Below are positions 43,538-54,517 of a DNA stretch of 64,000 bases, in pieces. A model generated the notes under the pieces. It ran no database searches. It saw only the letters and a list, made by a program, of their open reading frames with translations, and was not told where the DNA came from. The translations under genes were made by a program, and so were the position numbers. The stretch is taken from positions 27,658,169-27,722,168 of the forward strand of contig NC_089316.1 in assembly GCF_036669915.1 (NCBI RefSeq). Reading direction: 5' to 3'. Source of the DNA: Pocillopora verrucosa (Eukaryota; Cnidaria; Anthozoa; Scleractinia; Pocilloporidae). Position 1 is the first letter of the stretch. The number at the start of each line of letters is the position of its first letter.

Positions 43538-45499
43538 GGACTGTCAAATTAATCTCAACCTTAACTTTGCTTAATAGTTTTAATAAATAGTATTAAATCT
43601 TGAGGAAGTAAAGTAGACACAGCACATGAATTGATCCACTGAATCATGTGGCACAAATGAAGCAGAAGGTAAAAATACTTGTATCACTGGTTTCTAAGAA
43701 GTAGCAGAAATTTAAGATTTTGAAGAGGTTTGCTGTCTGAGACAGGATTGTCAATAGAATAGTGTTCAACTATTAACTGAAAAAATAATGTATGTGTTGA
43801 GCTGACTGCTATCACTCCTAACACTGTGAGAATAATTTGGGGTCATATAAAATTCATTTCTCATGTTAAAAGGTACAGTATTTGATAGTAGGAACCATTT
43901 AAAGTGTTTTCATCACTACCTATTTAAGTGAATGTTAATTGAAAGATTTTTCAGAGAAAGGATTTCTATAGAACACATTTCATAGCTGTTTGGTATTTCA
44001 CTGAAATATTTTTATGCTATATAGACTTAGTGAACTGTTAGAAAACAGCCTTGAGGGACAGTATTGTTGTTTGTCAGTAAGAGGAGAAGAGTTTTTTTCT
44101 TCTGTGTTAATAAATATTTGATTTGCTGTAAATGGGAAGAAACTTTGGTGTTCAATTGTACATAGGTTTCTAGGGATTGATGTGAAGAGTTATAATATCT
44201 TTGAGAGATGATTAACTTTACTTTTCATTAACTGATTGTCCAACTTTAATATAATCCTGTGTAAATCTGAATTCCCTGCTTAAAGAGATTAGGGAGAGAG
44301 ATTTCTTTGTAACCCTGCCAGTAATGATAGTGTTCTAGCATAATTTTTAATAATAACTAAAATCTGTATCATAGAGAATGCTAGTGCTGTTCTTGTCTCT
44401 AAACCATAAAAGAACTTGGTTCTTGCAACTGTTTTCTGTCCCGGGGTCCTAGTTGTCTTGTCTGCTCTGTATTTAGTGAAGATAAACTGCTCTTCCTTTC
44501 AATGATGTAACTATCTTCCAACACTTAAGTTGATATCTGTGGTAGGAGACAATCAAATATTTTTCCCTTCATTCTGGGAGAGTCATCTGGCTTACACAAC
44601 ATGATTACTGATGCTTTTATGCAGACATCTATCTCACCAATTTCTTTGAGGTTTGGGAGAAAATGTTCATGTATGCTTGTTTGAACACCTTTATGCATTG
44701 AGAGAGGATGCTTTGGTTAAAATCAGTATATTTAGGTATTTCAATTACATATGTTAGGCAGTCTCCTGTAATGAGTCTGTCGCTAATAAGATTAAAAAGT
44801 AACACTTTTGCTATTAAACAATGGTTATGTCAGCTCTGGTTATTGATTCAGTGGAACTGTGACATGATTTGCCATGTCATTCCCCAGCAACTTTTCCTTG
44901 CCATTTGCAATATTGAGTAAGGTGCTTGATAATTTTACCTTTTCTCGCAATATAAGTATGAAGAAAGGAGCTACCTGTCAGCCTATTTGTATTTTATCAA
45001 GTAATGGAGAGTTGCTGTTTGTAATGCTCCTTTTGTAATTTTGAAAGTGCTGCATTGCTTACTGAGCTGTGTAAAGAGATCACATGTCCAAGAAAGTTGA
45101 CATGGCAGTGAAAAGAAATACATCAGTTTATAGAAAAGTGATGAATTAAAACTAAAAAAAATGGTTCCTTAAGACTCAAGCTCTTTTTCCTCCTGCTTTG
45201 AATTCTGATCAGTTTTCTTTTCCATTACCTAGTAGCAACAGCTCCCATTTTGATATTTTGTCAGTTATATCATAATCAATGGCAAATCAGTTTTACATCT
45301 GCTAATTTTATGCTACCTATGGAACTTCTGCTGTTAGCAGCTAGATATTGGAAACCTTTCCTCCATTTGGCTCATAAAACAAGTTTGTGAGTTTGAAAAT
45401 GGTTGAGAGGTTTGGGTGGAAATAAAAGTTTCAAAGAATGAAGTAGATTGTGTGTCCATCATGTCTAGTAGTTTGACTGTGTTATTTACTACTTTACAG

Positions 45500-45577
45500 G
45501 GAAAGATAGTTGGGCCAAGTTCTAACAGTTTGGATGAGTCTGAACTCAATAAGGGTCCAGACCCTGACATGGAGTAA
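45500..45577 (+). CDS. TPD52: Alternative distal last exon of the TPD52-like gene
   Basis: A pyrimidine-rich acceptor ending CTTTACAG (45499) is followed by a phase-0 frame that codes for GKIVGPSSNSLDESELNKGP, then an acidic DPDME end and TAA. Joined to exon 5 (ending STLK at 42260), it gives STLKGKIVG, which resembles the IKSKVVG tail known in vertebrate TPD52 relatives. This end is 25 residues long, acidic and Ser-rich. I infer alternative last-exon use with the 43451 exon; no transcript evidence is available here. Confidence 0.6.
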   Translation, partial: GKIVGPSSNSLDESELNKGPDPDME

Positions 45578-46169
45578 GACAACAACTTGAGCATCGCATC
45601 CAAGGAATCAGAAATCACTCTATAAGCACCTGACTTATTAATGTGTAGGTGGTAATTAACAGATGCTGGATGACGCTATACTCACATGTGCAATTTTACT
45701 TGCATGTATAATTTTGCATAATTTTTCACTAAATCTATATATTTCTTCTAAGGAGAATTTATAATTAAATTAGGGGCAAAATAGAATAATTTTCTATTAT
45801 AATGATCATTGTGAAATGGAATCCTATCCTGGGAAGAGGTTACAGGACTGTTTTTATGGTTTAATGGGTAGAGTGACTGTGTTGTGTTAATCAGGAGAAT
45901 TACTGACTGGACTGATTTAATTCCAGATGAGTGCAAGTCATTTATTGATACAGACAAGTTAGTAATCAGGGTAAATTCTAAAGGACTACTACAATTGGGA
46001 GAAAAAAATTCCAAAACTGTCTGAAATTGCCAAAAAGTTATTTTTAATATTAATAAACTACTTTTTAAAGAAACAGGATGTCCTTTTTTTATTGATTTAC
46101 GTCTTAAGCAATTTTCATCTTTCCCCACCCCCCCCCCCCAACCTCATCAAGTTTCCAAGGGAAAAGAGA

Positions 46170-46375
46170 GCCCCTTTGTCAAAGCAAATTGATTTGCTCT
46201 GACAGAGAGTGAATCTTTTCCCTCTAATGCTCAGAACGTCCACTTTTAAATCTCTTTATGGTGGCAAAATCACAATATCAACTCAGTTTATATAAACCAA
46301 ATTATGATTTTATACCCCTGTCCCCCACCCACCGCATAGCACAACAGTTTCTTTAGAAACTTACCTCTTTATACA
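46170..46375. mobile_element. MITE family A copy upstream of EFHC1
   Basis: Carries TCTCTTTATGGTGGC, TATCAACTCAGTTTATA, GCACAACAGTTTCTTTAGAA and ACTTACCTCTTTA, the right half of the family hairpin. The left end is poorly preserved. Confidence 0.65.
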
Positions 46376-46741
46376 AATGGCTGAGCCTTCTTATCACTAT
46401 TTACTTAAAGGTAAAATTAAAAAGTACAATTTTGACGAAGAACAAGACTCCACACAAAGAAAAACCCTACTAAATGTGCATTCATTTTGTGGCGGTAAAT
46501 GTCCAGTGTTTATCTACATAAATTTTCCCGTCCTAAGACTAGTTTCCAGTCTTTTGTATAACCTCTCGTGAAAAATCTTCTATCCCATGAGTCTGGTGGA
46601 GCGATACGTGTGCTCCAAACAGAAACTATGGCAACAGGCGCTATCATATAGCAACAGCAGCGGCCATGTTTGTTAGTGATACAATTTGAATCTCAGAGAC
46701 AAGGGCTCGACATAGAATTGAGGGCTATCTTTTAAGACACT

Positions 46742-49700
46742 ATGGCTCTTCCATTCCTTCCTGGTAATGCCTTTACAGATCCAACGGTAAGTGGCGAGTG
46801 AAACGCGGTTTTATCCTCGATATGAAATACTGCAGTGCGAAAGTAACTTTTCTTTAATGTACAAACAAATCCTACTTCACTTTCAGAAAACCAAATTTCA
46901 TAGATCTCAGACACTTGGATGGAAGAATGGCTACTCTCTACCAAAAGCACCCGAAATTGGTATCGGTGGAGACCCGATTCCTGTAAATAAACTGACTCAA
47001 GAAGAGCTGGATGAACTGGCAAATCTCAAACCTTCCTTAACGTACGGACAGAAAGTTCAGGCACCACCAGAAGATTTCGTTCCTGCTCACGTAGCATTTG
47101 ATAAGAAAGTTTTGCTATTTTTCGGATATTTTAAGCAAACTGTCCACGAGTCATCCGGTGAATATTACAGAGTTCGTCCAGTGAAAGTTTATTATTATCT
47201 GGAAGATGACTCGATTGCGGTTGTTGAACCCGTAGTGAACAACAGGTAAGCCCAGCCATAGGTCCTTGCGTGTTTGGGTTTTTGTTAATTTGTAGACCTC
47301 ACCCACCAAAATGTATAAAGTGACAAATGATAAATGATGATTGCTACAGAAGACTTGCTTGTAATTTCAGCTGTAATTTGAAAAATATTTTAGAGACCTG
47401 CCTCATTTGGTAATCAACATTTGTAATTGTTACTCTGAATTATTCCAGTGAGGGTTAAAAGTCACACCTCCTCGCATTATAGTTGTATTATATGGACATA
47501 CTGTAATGAGAACTGAATTTTACTTTCAGTGGAATTCCACAGGGAAAACTCATTAAGCGCCAACGGTTACCAAAAAATGACCTTGGTGAATACTGGCATT
47601 GGAAAGATCTTAACCTTGGGATAAACGTCACATTTTATGGAAAAGTCTTTCATCTTTATGACTGTGATGCCTGGACAAAGGTAAAAAGCTGCAACTTTGA
47701 ACTATATTTGTTATCTGGCACTCTCTTTATTTAATTTTTTCTTAACCAACTAAAATGGTACCTTGTCTGAGTATTAAATTTTGGTTCCATCCCACTCATG
47801 ATCTCTCCTTTAGAAAATGCCTGATAGATGTATTTCTGTTACAACGATTGAAGGATCTGATTCAGAATCCTTACAACTTAAGGATCTCTTAACTAAACTG
47901 ATTCCCCTTGTCAGCACCTTTGGAGTATAGAAAACAGTATGGAAAATATGCATGTGCTGATGTTTGGGTGTAATGGATTAAGTAGGTTTTGAATGGAGCC
48001 AAGGAACCCAACTAAAACTTTGATACATAACAGTGAATTGTCTGGTGTTTCAAACATGAATCATACATAGAGTTGATCACAACAGGTTAGTTGAAGTTAT
48101 TTCAACAAACTGGAAAAGAAAAGCCTGAAAAATAAGAATAACTTGACAGCTTCCCTCTCTTCAACTAAGAATCAAAGTCATCACTCTCTTTTATAACAAA
48201 GTCAGCTTTAGCTAGATCATTCAATTCATTTTAATTCTAATGTCCTTGTTTTCCTGGTGTAGGAATACATGGCCAGTGAAGGAATAGAACTGAACCAGCC
48301 TGAATTACCTGAAACAGATCCCTACACAGAATCACGCAAACAGCCACTACGTAGCTACAAGACTCCATCATCATTTGACAAACTGAAACAGTTCTTAGAG
48401 CTGGATCGAAAAGTCCTAAGATTTTACTGTGTCTGGGATGACAGAGACAGTATGTTTGGAGAAATGCGGCCTTGTGTGAGTAATAGTTAATCTTTGTTGG
48501 ATTAACTTTATCAAGATCCTCCTCAGACTGGAAGATGCATGTAATTGTCAATAAATCAGTGCATGTATTGTTGCTTGACTAACAGCTAGTTCTCTTTTTT
48601 TCATCAGATCATACACTATTACCTTGTGGATGACACAGTTGAGATTAGAGAGGTTCATGCTGCAAATGATGGACGAGATCCATTTCCTGTACTTGTTTGC
48701 AGACAAAAACTTCCAAGAGACAGAAGTAATGTGGAATGTAAGTTAATCCTCGTGATGTGTTAGATAGAAAACCTTCTTAAGGAACTTTATGTACATTAAC
48801 TTCTGAAAATGTATCTATCGCCCTTGGTTAATATGCTGTTAGTCAAGTCAGGGCACTGATAGTTTTTCTAGAAGGTGCTTATTTCATGTTTTTTCTTTTT
48901 TCAATTTACACCTTCAGTATGACCTTAAGAAAAATTGCTAGTGTGAGATTCTAAACATCTCTTGAGATCATTTGAGACATAAGTGTGATACACTGTCCTC
49001 ATTAATTCAGCAATTCATTCTTTGCTGAGGGGTGCACTATTGAAATGCTTTGCAAATTAAGGGGGATATACTAATTGCAGTGCAGTACATTCTTAAAACT
49101 GGAGGCCTTGTGGAAGCATGTATGGTATATCTTTAAATTCTTTTATTATGTTTCAACAGCTTCATTTCCTTCATGTGTTCTGGAGTTGTCTGATCATGAA
49201 ATCAAAGACTGGTTTAGTCCAAGAGACTTCATGGTTGGGCAAACTCTTTTCATTTTGGGAAGGAGATTGTTATTGCATGACTGTGATGAGTTCACAAAGA
49301 ACTACTACAGGAAAACATTTGGCATCACTGACTTCACTTCAGTTGATGTGAAGGGACTACCCAGAGAGCCATTACCAAAGGTAAATATTTACTTGTGTTC
49401 AGTAAGGCTATACCCTCACTGAACATCAGATATGTATGAAATACTTCAGCCAGATAAATTTTCCTGTATTTCTTCTGACAGGGGTTCAATAATCTTCTAA
49501 TTTAAGTTTTCTGTAGGTTTGTTGAGTGCAAAAGTCACAAACAGTGATGATATATTAAATTAGTCTTCCCAGACTGTACCAGTTTTAAAGTAAAATTTTT
49601 ATTGGAATTGCCAAACATCTCATATGGGACTGAAAGTTAATGATGTTTGTGTTCACGCATATCTGTAATTCAAGCAAAATGTTAATTTTCCTTTGTTTAC

Positions 49701-50446
49701 AATAGGATGTTCCACCTTACAATGGATTTGGATCACTTGAAGACAGCTTACAGTCTTGCCTGTCACTTGTACCTCAGCCTCCTAAAAAAGATTTCATCAA
49801 GATGCTGGAAAATGATCACAAAGTGCTGCGATATGCTGCAACAATGGTAATTCGCCTTTCAAAGAATTCAAAGTTATCTCCCCCCCCCTCCCCTCCCAGC
49901 ATGTTTAGTGAATTGTTTGTCACAATGACTTACAAACTTAAACAACAAACTATCTACTTATTTTATTGACTTTAACAACTCACTTAATATTCATTTTTTC
50001 TCTCAGGAAAGCTTCAGACCTGAAGACAAAAACAGGCGTTTTATCATTTACTACCGCTTGGCTGATGATATGTTGACAATCTATGAACCTCCAGTCAGAA
50101 ATGCTGGTATAATTGGTGGAAAATTCCTTGAACGAACTCATGCCACCAAACCAGGTTCATCTGTTGATAATCCTGAGTTCTACACCCCAGCTGACTTTCA
50201 GATTGGAGCTTTGATACAGATCTTCAAGCACCGCTTCAGAATAACTGATGCTGATGAGTATGTATTAAAATATTTAGAATCACATGCTCGAATTTATCCC
50301 ATCGATACCATCAACTCCATCAGAGAAAAGCATGGCAGACCACCCACCACCACAGAGGAGCTGGTGGCATCTGTTCCACAAGGAGATACTGACCCAAACT
50401 TACAGAAAAGACAACCAAGTGGAACAAAAACAGAGTATCAAAGAAG
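46742..50446 (+). CDS. EFHC1: EFHC1-like ciliary microtubule protein (three DM10 domains), 3' end not found
   Basis: EFHC proteins are inner proteins of ciliary doublet microtubules. Exons 46742-46786, 46887-47245, 47530-47680, 48263-48475, 48608-48737, 49160-49380, 49706-49846 and 50007-50446 join in phase and give about 566 residues. The order is an N-terminal LPFLPG...KFHRSQTLG motif, then three DM10 repeats with landmarks [29 protein letters not shown] and [15 protein letters not shown], each followed by a GKLIKR- or GGKFLERT-like block and a YDCD or HDCDEFT box. The human protein (640 aa) ends in an EF-hand. No such exon is visible before CLK. The last exon stops at donor GTACTT (50447); reading through gives a hydrophobic tail ending at TGA 50493-50495. 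Confidence 0.88.
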
Positions 50447-52843
50447 GTACTTACAATACTGGCTGTTGTACCAGTTTTGTTTTCAGTTTTTGTGATGATA
50501 ATAATATACATAAAAAAATTATGCACTTCTTATTAGCTGAAAACTAGTGCATTTTTCATGTAACACTAGTGCAAAGTTGAAACACAAGTGCAAATTACAA
50601 AAAGCAAGCACTTGTTGCAAAATTTTGTCCACACTTAGAAATAAGAACTTGTAAATTTTTCAAAGACTAAAAATTGTACTTTCCCTATGGGCTTGTGCAA
50701 TTTTGTCATCTCTAAAAATAAACTTGTGTTTATTAACTCCAAATTGCACTCTTATCATATTGTTACCTATACTTGTATCTGTAAATTTTGAGTGACTTAA
50801 TGGACATCAAAAATGTCGCAACTTTCTAACATTGCTTCATAATTATTCTTCCTAGGTTTTGTGAGGGATAAACTTAAATGTTAACACAACACAAGATGGA
50901 AAACATCAAGACTACTTTCAAGTGCAAATTTTGTAAATTTTAAATTTATTTGTATCATTGACTTTCATTGTCAGAACTTCAGTCAATCTTCTTCATATAG
51001 ACCAAATAAACAGTCATTATGATCACAAATATTGTTCATAATATTTCAGATTTTTGTTCTTTGACCTGTGTTATTTTTTAGGTATATGTAGTTAAGGTTT
51101 GATATCATTACCTTAACACTAAATGCTTAGAGAATCTCGTACAACAGGCTGTAAGTATTGCATCAAAGTTAAGAAACTAAGACATAGATTGAGTGCATCT
51201 AATAGGTTGAATAAAGACATTGTCTGTTTTCAAGTGGAGAACAACTCATTTTCTTACTTCCTTCAGGGTCTTGCCACCACACCACAACTTAGCTCTAAAA
51301 CTAGCAAATGTTTGCAAAATAATCTTACTCTCCTTTCTCAAAGAAAGGGGGAGGGGGAAAGAGAGACCATACAGCAGAATTGTGGAAATTAAGTCTACCC
51401 ACAGTTCTATTTGACAAAAAGTACATATCCTTATCTAGATTTTTTCTTATACACCTGTGGTATTTTGTCTCCAAACATCTGTAATTCTGCTTGTACTTGG
51501 CTTGGTGACAAATGATTCATTCACCCACATCCTTCTCTTTGCATTTGTTGTTAAACGTAGTTACCATGTCCATCAATTTCATGTTGCTGGTTTTCATTGT
51601 TAAAGTATCTTTATCATCTATTTGAAAAATAAAATTCTTTAAGTTTCATTACTGATCATGTCAAAACATCTAAAGTTATTGGATAAACTTTTTATTCAAA
51701 TTTCTTGTGATTTGGCTTATTTGCAACATACACATGAGATTCATTACTTTACAGTTATGATAGGTCAAACTGCCTTGTTCCACTCACCAAGGATAAACCT
51801 TGATTACCTGTTCCTTAAATTACATCACAATTAATGTTTATGAACAACATAGTAGCTTACTAATACACTGGAGCACAATGTATGCTGGGCAGTTCCCTAT
51901 TTTTTACACAGACTTAGAGAAAAATAACCTTGAGGTTTGCTCATGCTGGGGAGGAGGACATAGAACTATCACCATTAAATTTGTTACTTCAAGGAGAAAT
52001 TCACACACTGGGGGCCTCAATAAATCTCCCTAAAACATCACCATGAATATCATTAATTTAAACTGCCCGGCTGTTGTGCAGAGGTAACCAATAAAGGGAT
52101 TTAAGAAAAAAAAAGCAGTTGATGTCAGAATAGCCATGGAACAAGATAACAAGGCAGTCACTAGAAGGTGGCCATTTGACTTTTAATCAGGTTTGCCGAA
52201 GTTATGGGAAGGTAAACAAATGTTACTCACTAAAGACAACATCAACAACTGGTTCTGATCCATCATTCTTGAAATTTGATATGACCTGGCATTTAGGATT
52301 GGAGTCTATCATTCTTCGACATGAAACTCTTAAAAGGAAGTCTCTAAAAATTAAAAAACAGTCAAGTGTGTTACTGATAGGCTGAAAGTGAATTTTGAGC
52401 CAAGCTACGTAGCATCAGCTGCACAAGTATTCACAACTTTTTAAAGAGAGTGACGTGCAAAAAGCCAATCCCAGTAGATATGTACCAAGATTATTCCTCT
52501 GGTAATTTGTTTTGAAACATCATGGTGTAAATAAAAAATACCACGTGAAAAAAACATTTTCACAGAAATATCAACAAATTTAAAAATTAAATTATTTGCG
52601 TCTGTTTTGAATGGTATCTATCACTAAAAAAGGTTCAACCTCTCGTGTTTTATCTTACAAGCAGAATATAATGCGAGAGGTTGAACGATCTCTAAGTTGT
52701 GTGAGTATAACGTTACATTCAGGTTGTAGCAATGAATTTTGTCAAAAGGGTGTAATTACCTTGCTGTCGCCGTTTTTGGGTCAAAAGGGCAAAACGAAAC
52801 AGTTACTCTAGCAACATGTTTTAGGGAAGCACCTCTGATGGCC
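50447..52843. other. Stretch after EFHC1 with no recognised coding exon
   Basis: I looked for an EF-hand exon that would complete EFHC1 and found none. Only a weak 21-nt exon-like piece (52191-52211, between ATCAG and GTAAAC) fits the phase. The rest is AT-rich intron-like or intergenic sequence. Confidence 0.45.
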
Positions 52844-52852
52844 GCCATTTTC

Positions 52853-54338
52853 GGGAGTTACTACATCACGGGCGACGAGCGGGGATAGAAAAAACGACCC
52901 AAATATGAGCGGTCAGCGGTGAAACACCTTGTATACTTCATATAGAGACATATAATTTGTTGTTCCAGAGACAATCGTGTTGTAAAGCCGAAATGTTAAC
53001 AGTTTACTTCACAGTTTAAGCAATTTTTCAAAAGTGTTGATTGAACTCATATCTTTTACTGCTTTAATAAACAATGGAGGCTTCGGAGAGGGAGTCAGAG
53101 GCATTTGGAAAGGCACCAAGAATAATTATATATATGGTTTGTAGCTAGCTGCGTGACGAAAAAAAAGTATCATGATTTCCGGTTGTCAAAAATGTCAATC
53201 AAATTTGGCAGGAACTTGGTTTTCGAACTGTAGTTTGCTTTTCCTGGAAGATTTTGCCATGGATGAAGACCAAAAGCCAACAATGTTAAGAGATTTAGAG
53301 ATCGACTTTTTGAAAGAACATCTCAATGGCTTTTCTGTTGAAGGCAATTATTGTTTTGGATATTTCGAGGGAAAGATAGATTTTCCCGAGCGTCAATGGT
53401 GCAGAATCGTAACTTGATGGAGCCAACAGTGAACAACATCCCAGAATTCAAACTTTGTGATTTTTTTCTCGGCTTAAACGCTAAGTCAGTTGTTCAATTG
53501 AATAGGAAGAAAAACATTTCGAACGGAAAACAGCATTATTTGCGCGTGTGGATCTTTTGAGAAAAGGTCTCCTAAACGAGTGGTCTTGATTGTAAATATT
53601 TAAGGAATGGTAAATACATTAGCCTTAACATGGCTGTTTCTCGAAGCTCAGTGTTTTCCTACTTGCCTTTTTTCCACGTGAATTGGGGGCGATTGAATAG
53701 ATATAACATGCAGTAAAAGAACTTCAGCTGATAGAAATTTTAAATTTCTCATCTTAGGCTGTGGATACAAAATTCAAGTGAAAAGGAAGCCAACTGTGAT
53801 CAATGCTTTGAACAAGTCAAGATACGTTTTTTTCGTCACACAACAAGTTACATAACGTGAATATCATTCTTCTTGATGCCTTTCCCGGTGTCACCAATGC
53901 CTTTCCCGATGCCTCCGTTGGTTAATAGAGCATTAAAAGTATTGTTCCAGTTAAAGCTAGAGGAAAATTGCTTAACTTTTTAAGTAGCGAAGTGTAACTT
54001 GGTAACATTTCGGCTTTACAACACGATTGTTTTCTGCAACTACAAAACGTACATTTAATTCTTCTTGGTACCTTTCGGATGCCACCGATGCCTTCATTGT
54101 TTATTAAAGCAGTAAAAGATATATGTACAATCAACACTTTTGAATTGCTTAACATTTTATTTAGCGAAGTAAACTGTTTACACTTCGGCTCTACAACACG
54201 ATTGTTTCCTGATACTACAAATGATCTGTCTATATATGACTGTCTATACATGAAGTATGAAAGTTGTTTCACCGCTGACCACTCGTATTTGGGTCGTTTT
54301 TTCTATCCCCGCTCGTCGCCCGTGATGTAGTAACTCCC
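52853..54338. mobile_element. Mutator-like (MULE) element with long TIRs, non-autonomous
   Basis: The left end (from GGGAGTTACTACATCACGGG, 52853) matches the inverted right end (ending at 54338) over about 275 bp: 52853-53127 against 54057-54338. Both flanks carry GCCATTTTC, at 52844-52852 and 54339-54347. A 9-bp target duplication with long inverted repeats is typical of Mutator-like elements. A diverged extra copy of the inner TIR part lies at about 53865-54056. No transposase is recognisable; the longest internal frame (53172-53417, 81 aa) has no known similarity. Confidence 0.85.
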
Positions 54339-54517
54339 GCCATTTTCGGGGACTGCTGACAAGGAGCCAAAGTGACCCTGGGCTCGAGACTGGACGTCAC
54401 GACAGTTGTATGTCATTACCATTATGACATCATCAAAAACCTGTTTGTCCAGTTTTACGAGTACCAGTTGGAGCGCCATCTTCTGATAGTCTCACTGTGT
54501 CAGTTACTAAGAGTAAA

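Larger units (their letters stand above)
43538..46741. other. TPD52 3' region and intergenic DNA
   Basis: Apart from the alternative exon at 45500-45577 and one MITE copy at about 46170-46375, I see no coding sequence. AT-rich sequence with a short poly-C run near 46128-46139 fills the rest. The EFHC1 promoter should lie just upstream of 46742. Confidence 0.5.

Noticed and set aside
45334-45618. Minus-strand 94-codon frame
   Set aside because: No similarity; it overlaps the plus-strand alternative TPD52 exon, which has a proper acceptor and a family-like sequence.
52191-52211. 21-nt micro-exon continuing EFHC1
   Set aside because: Phase fits, but the seven residues (FAEVMG core) have no family match and no following exon was found.
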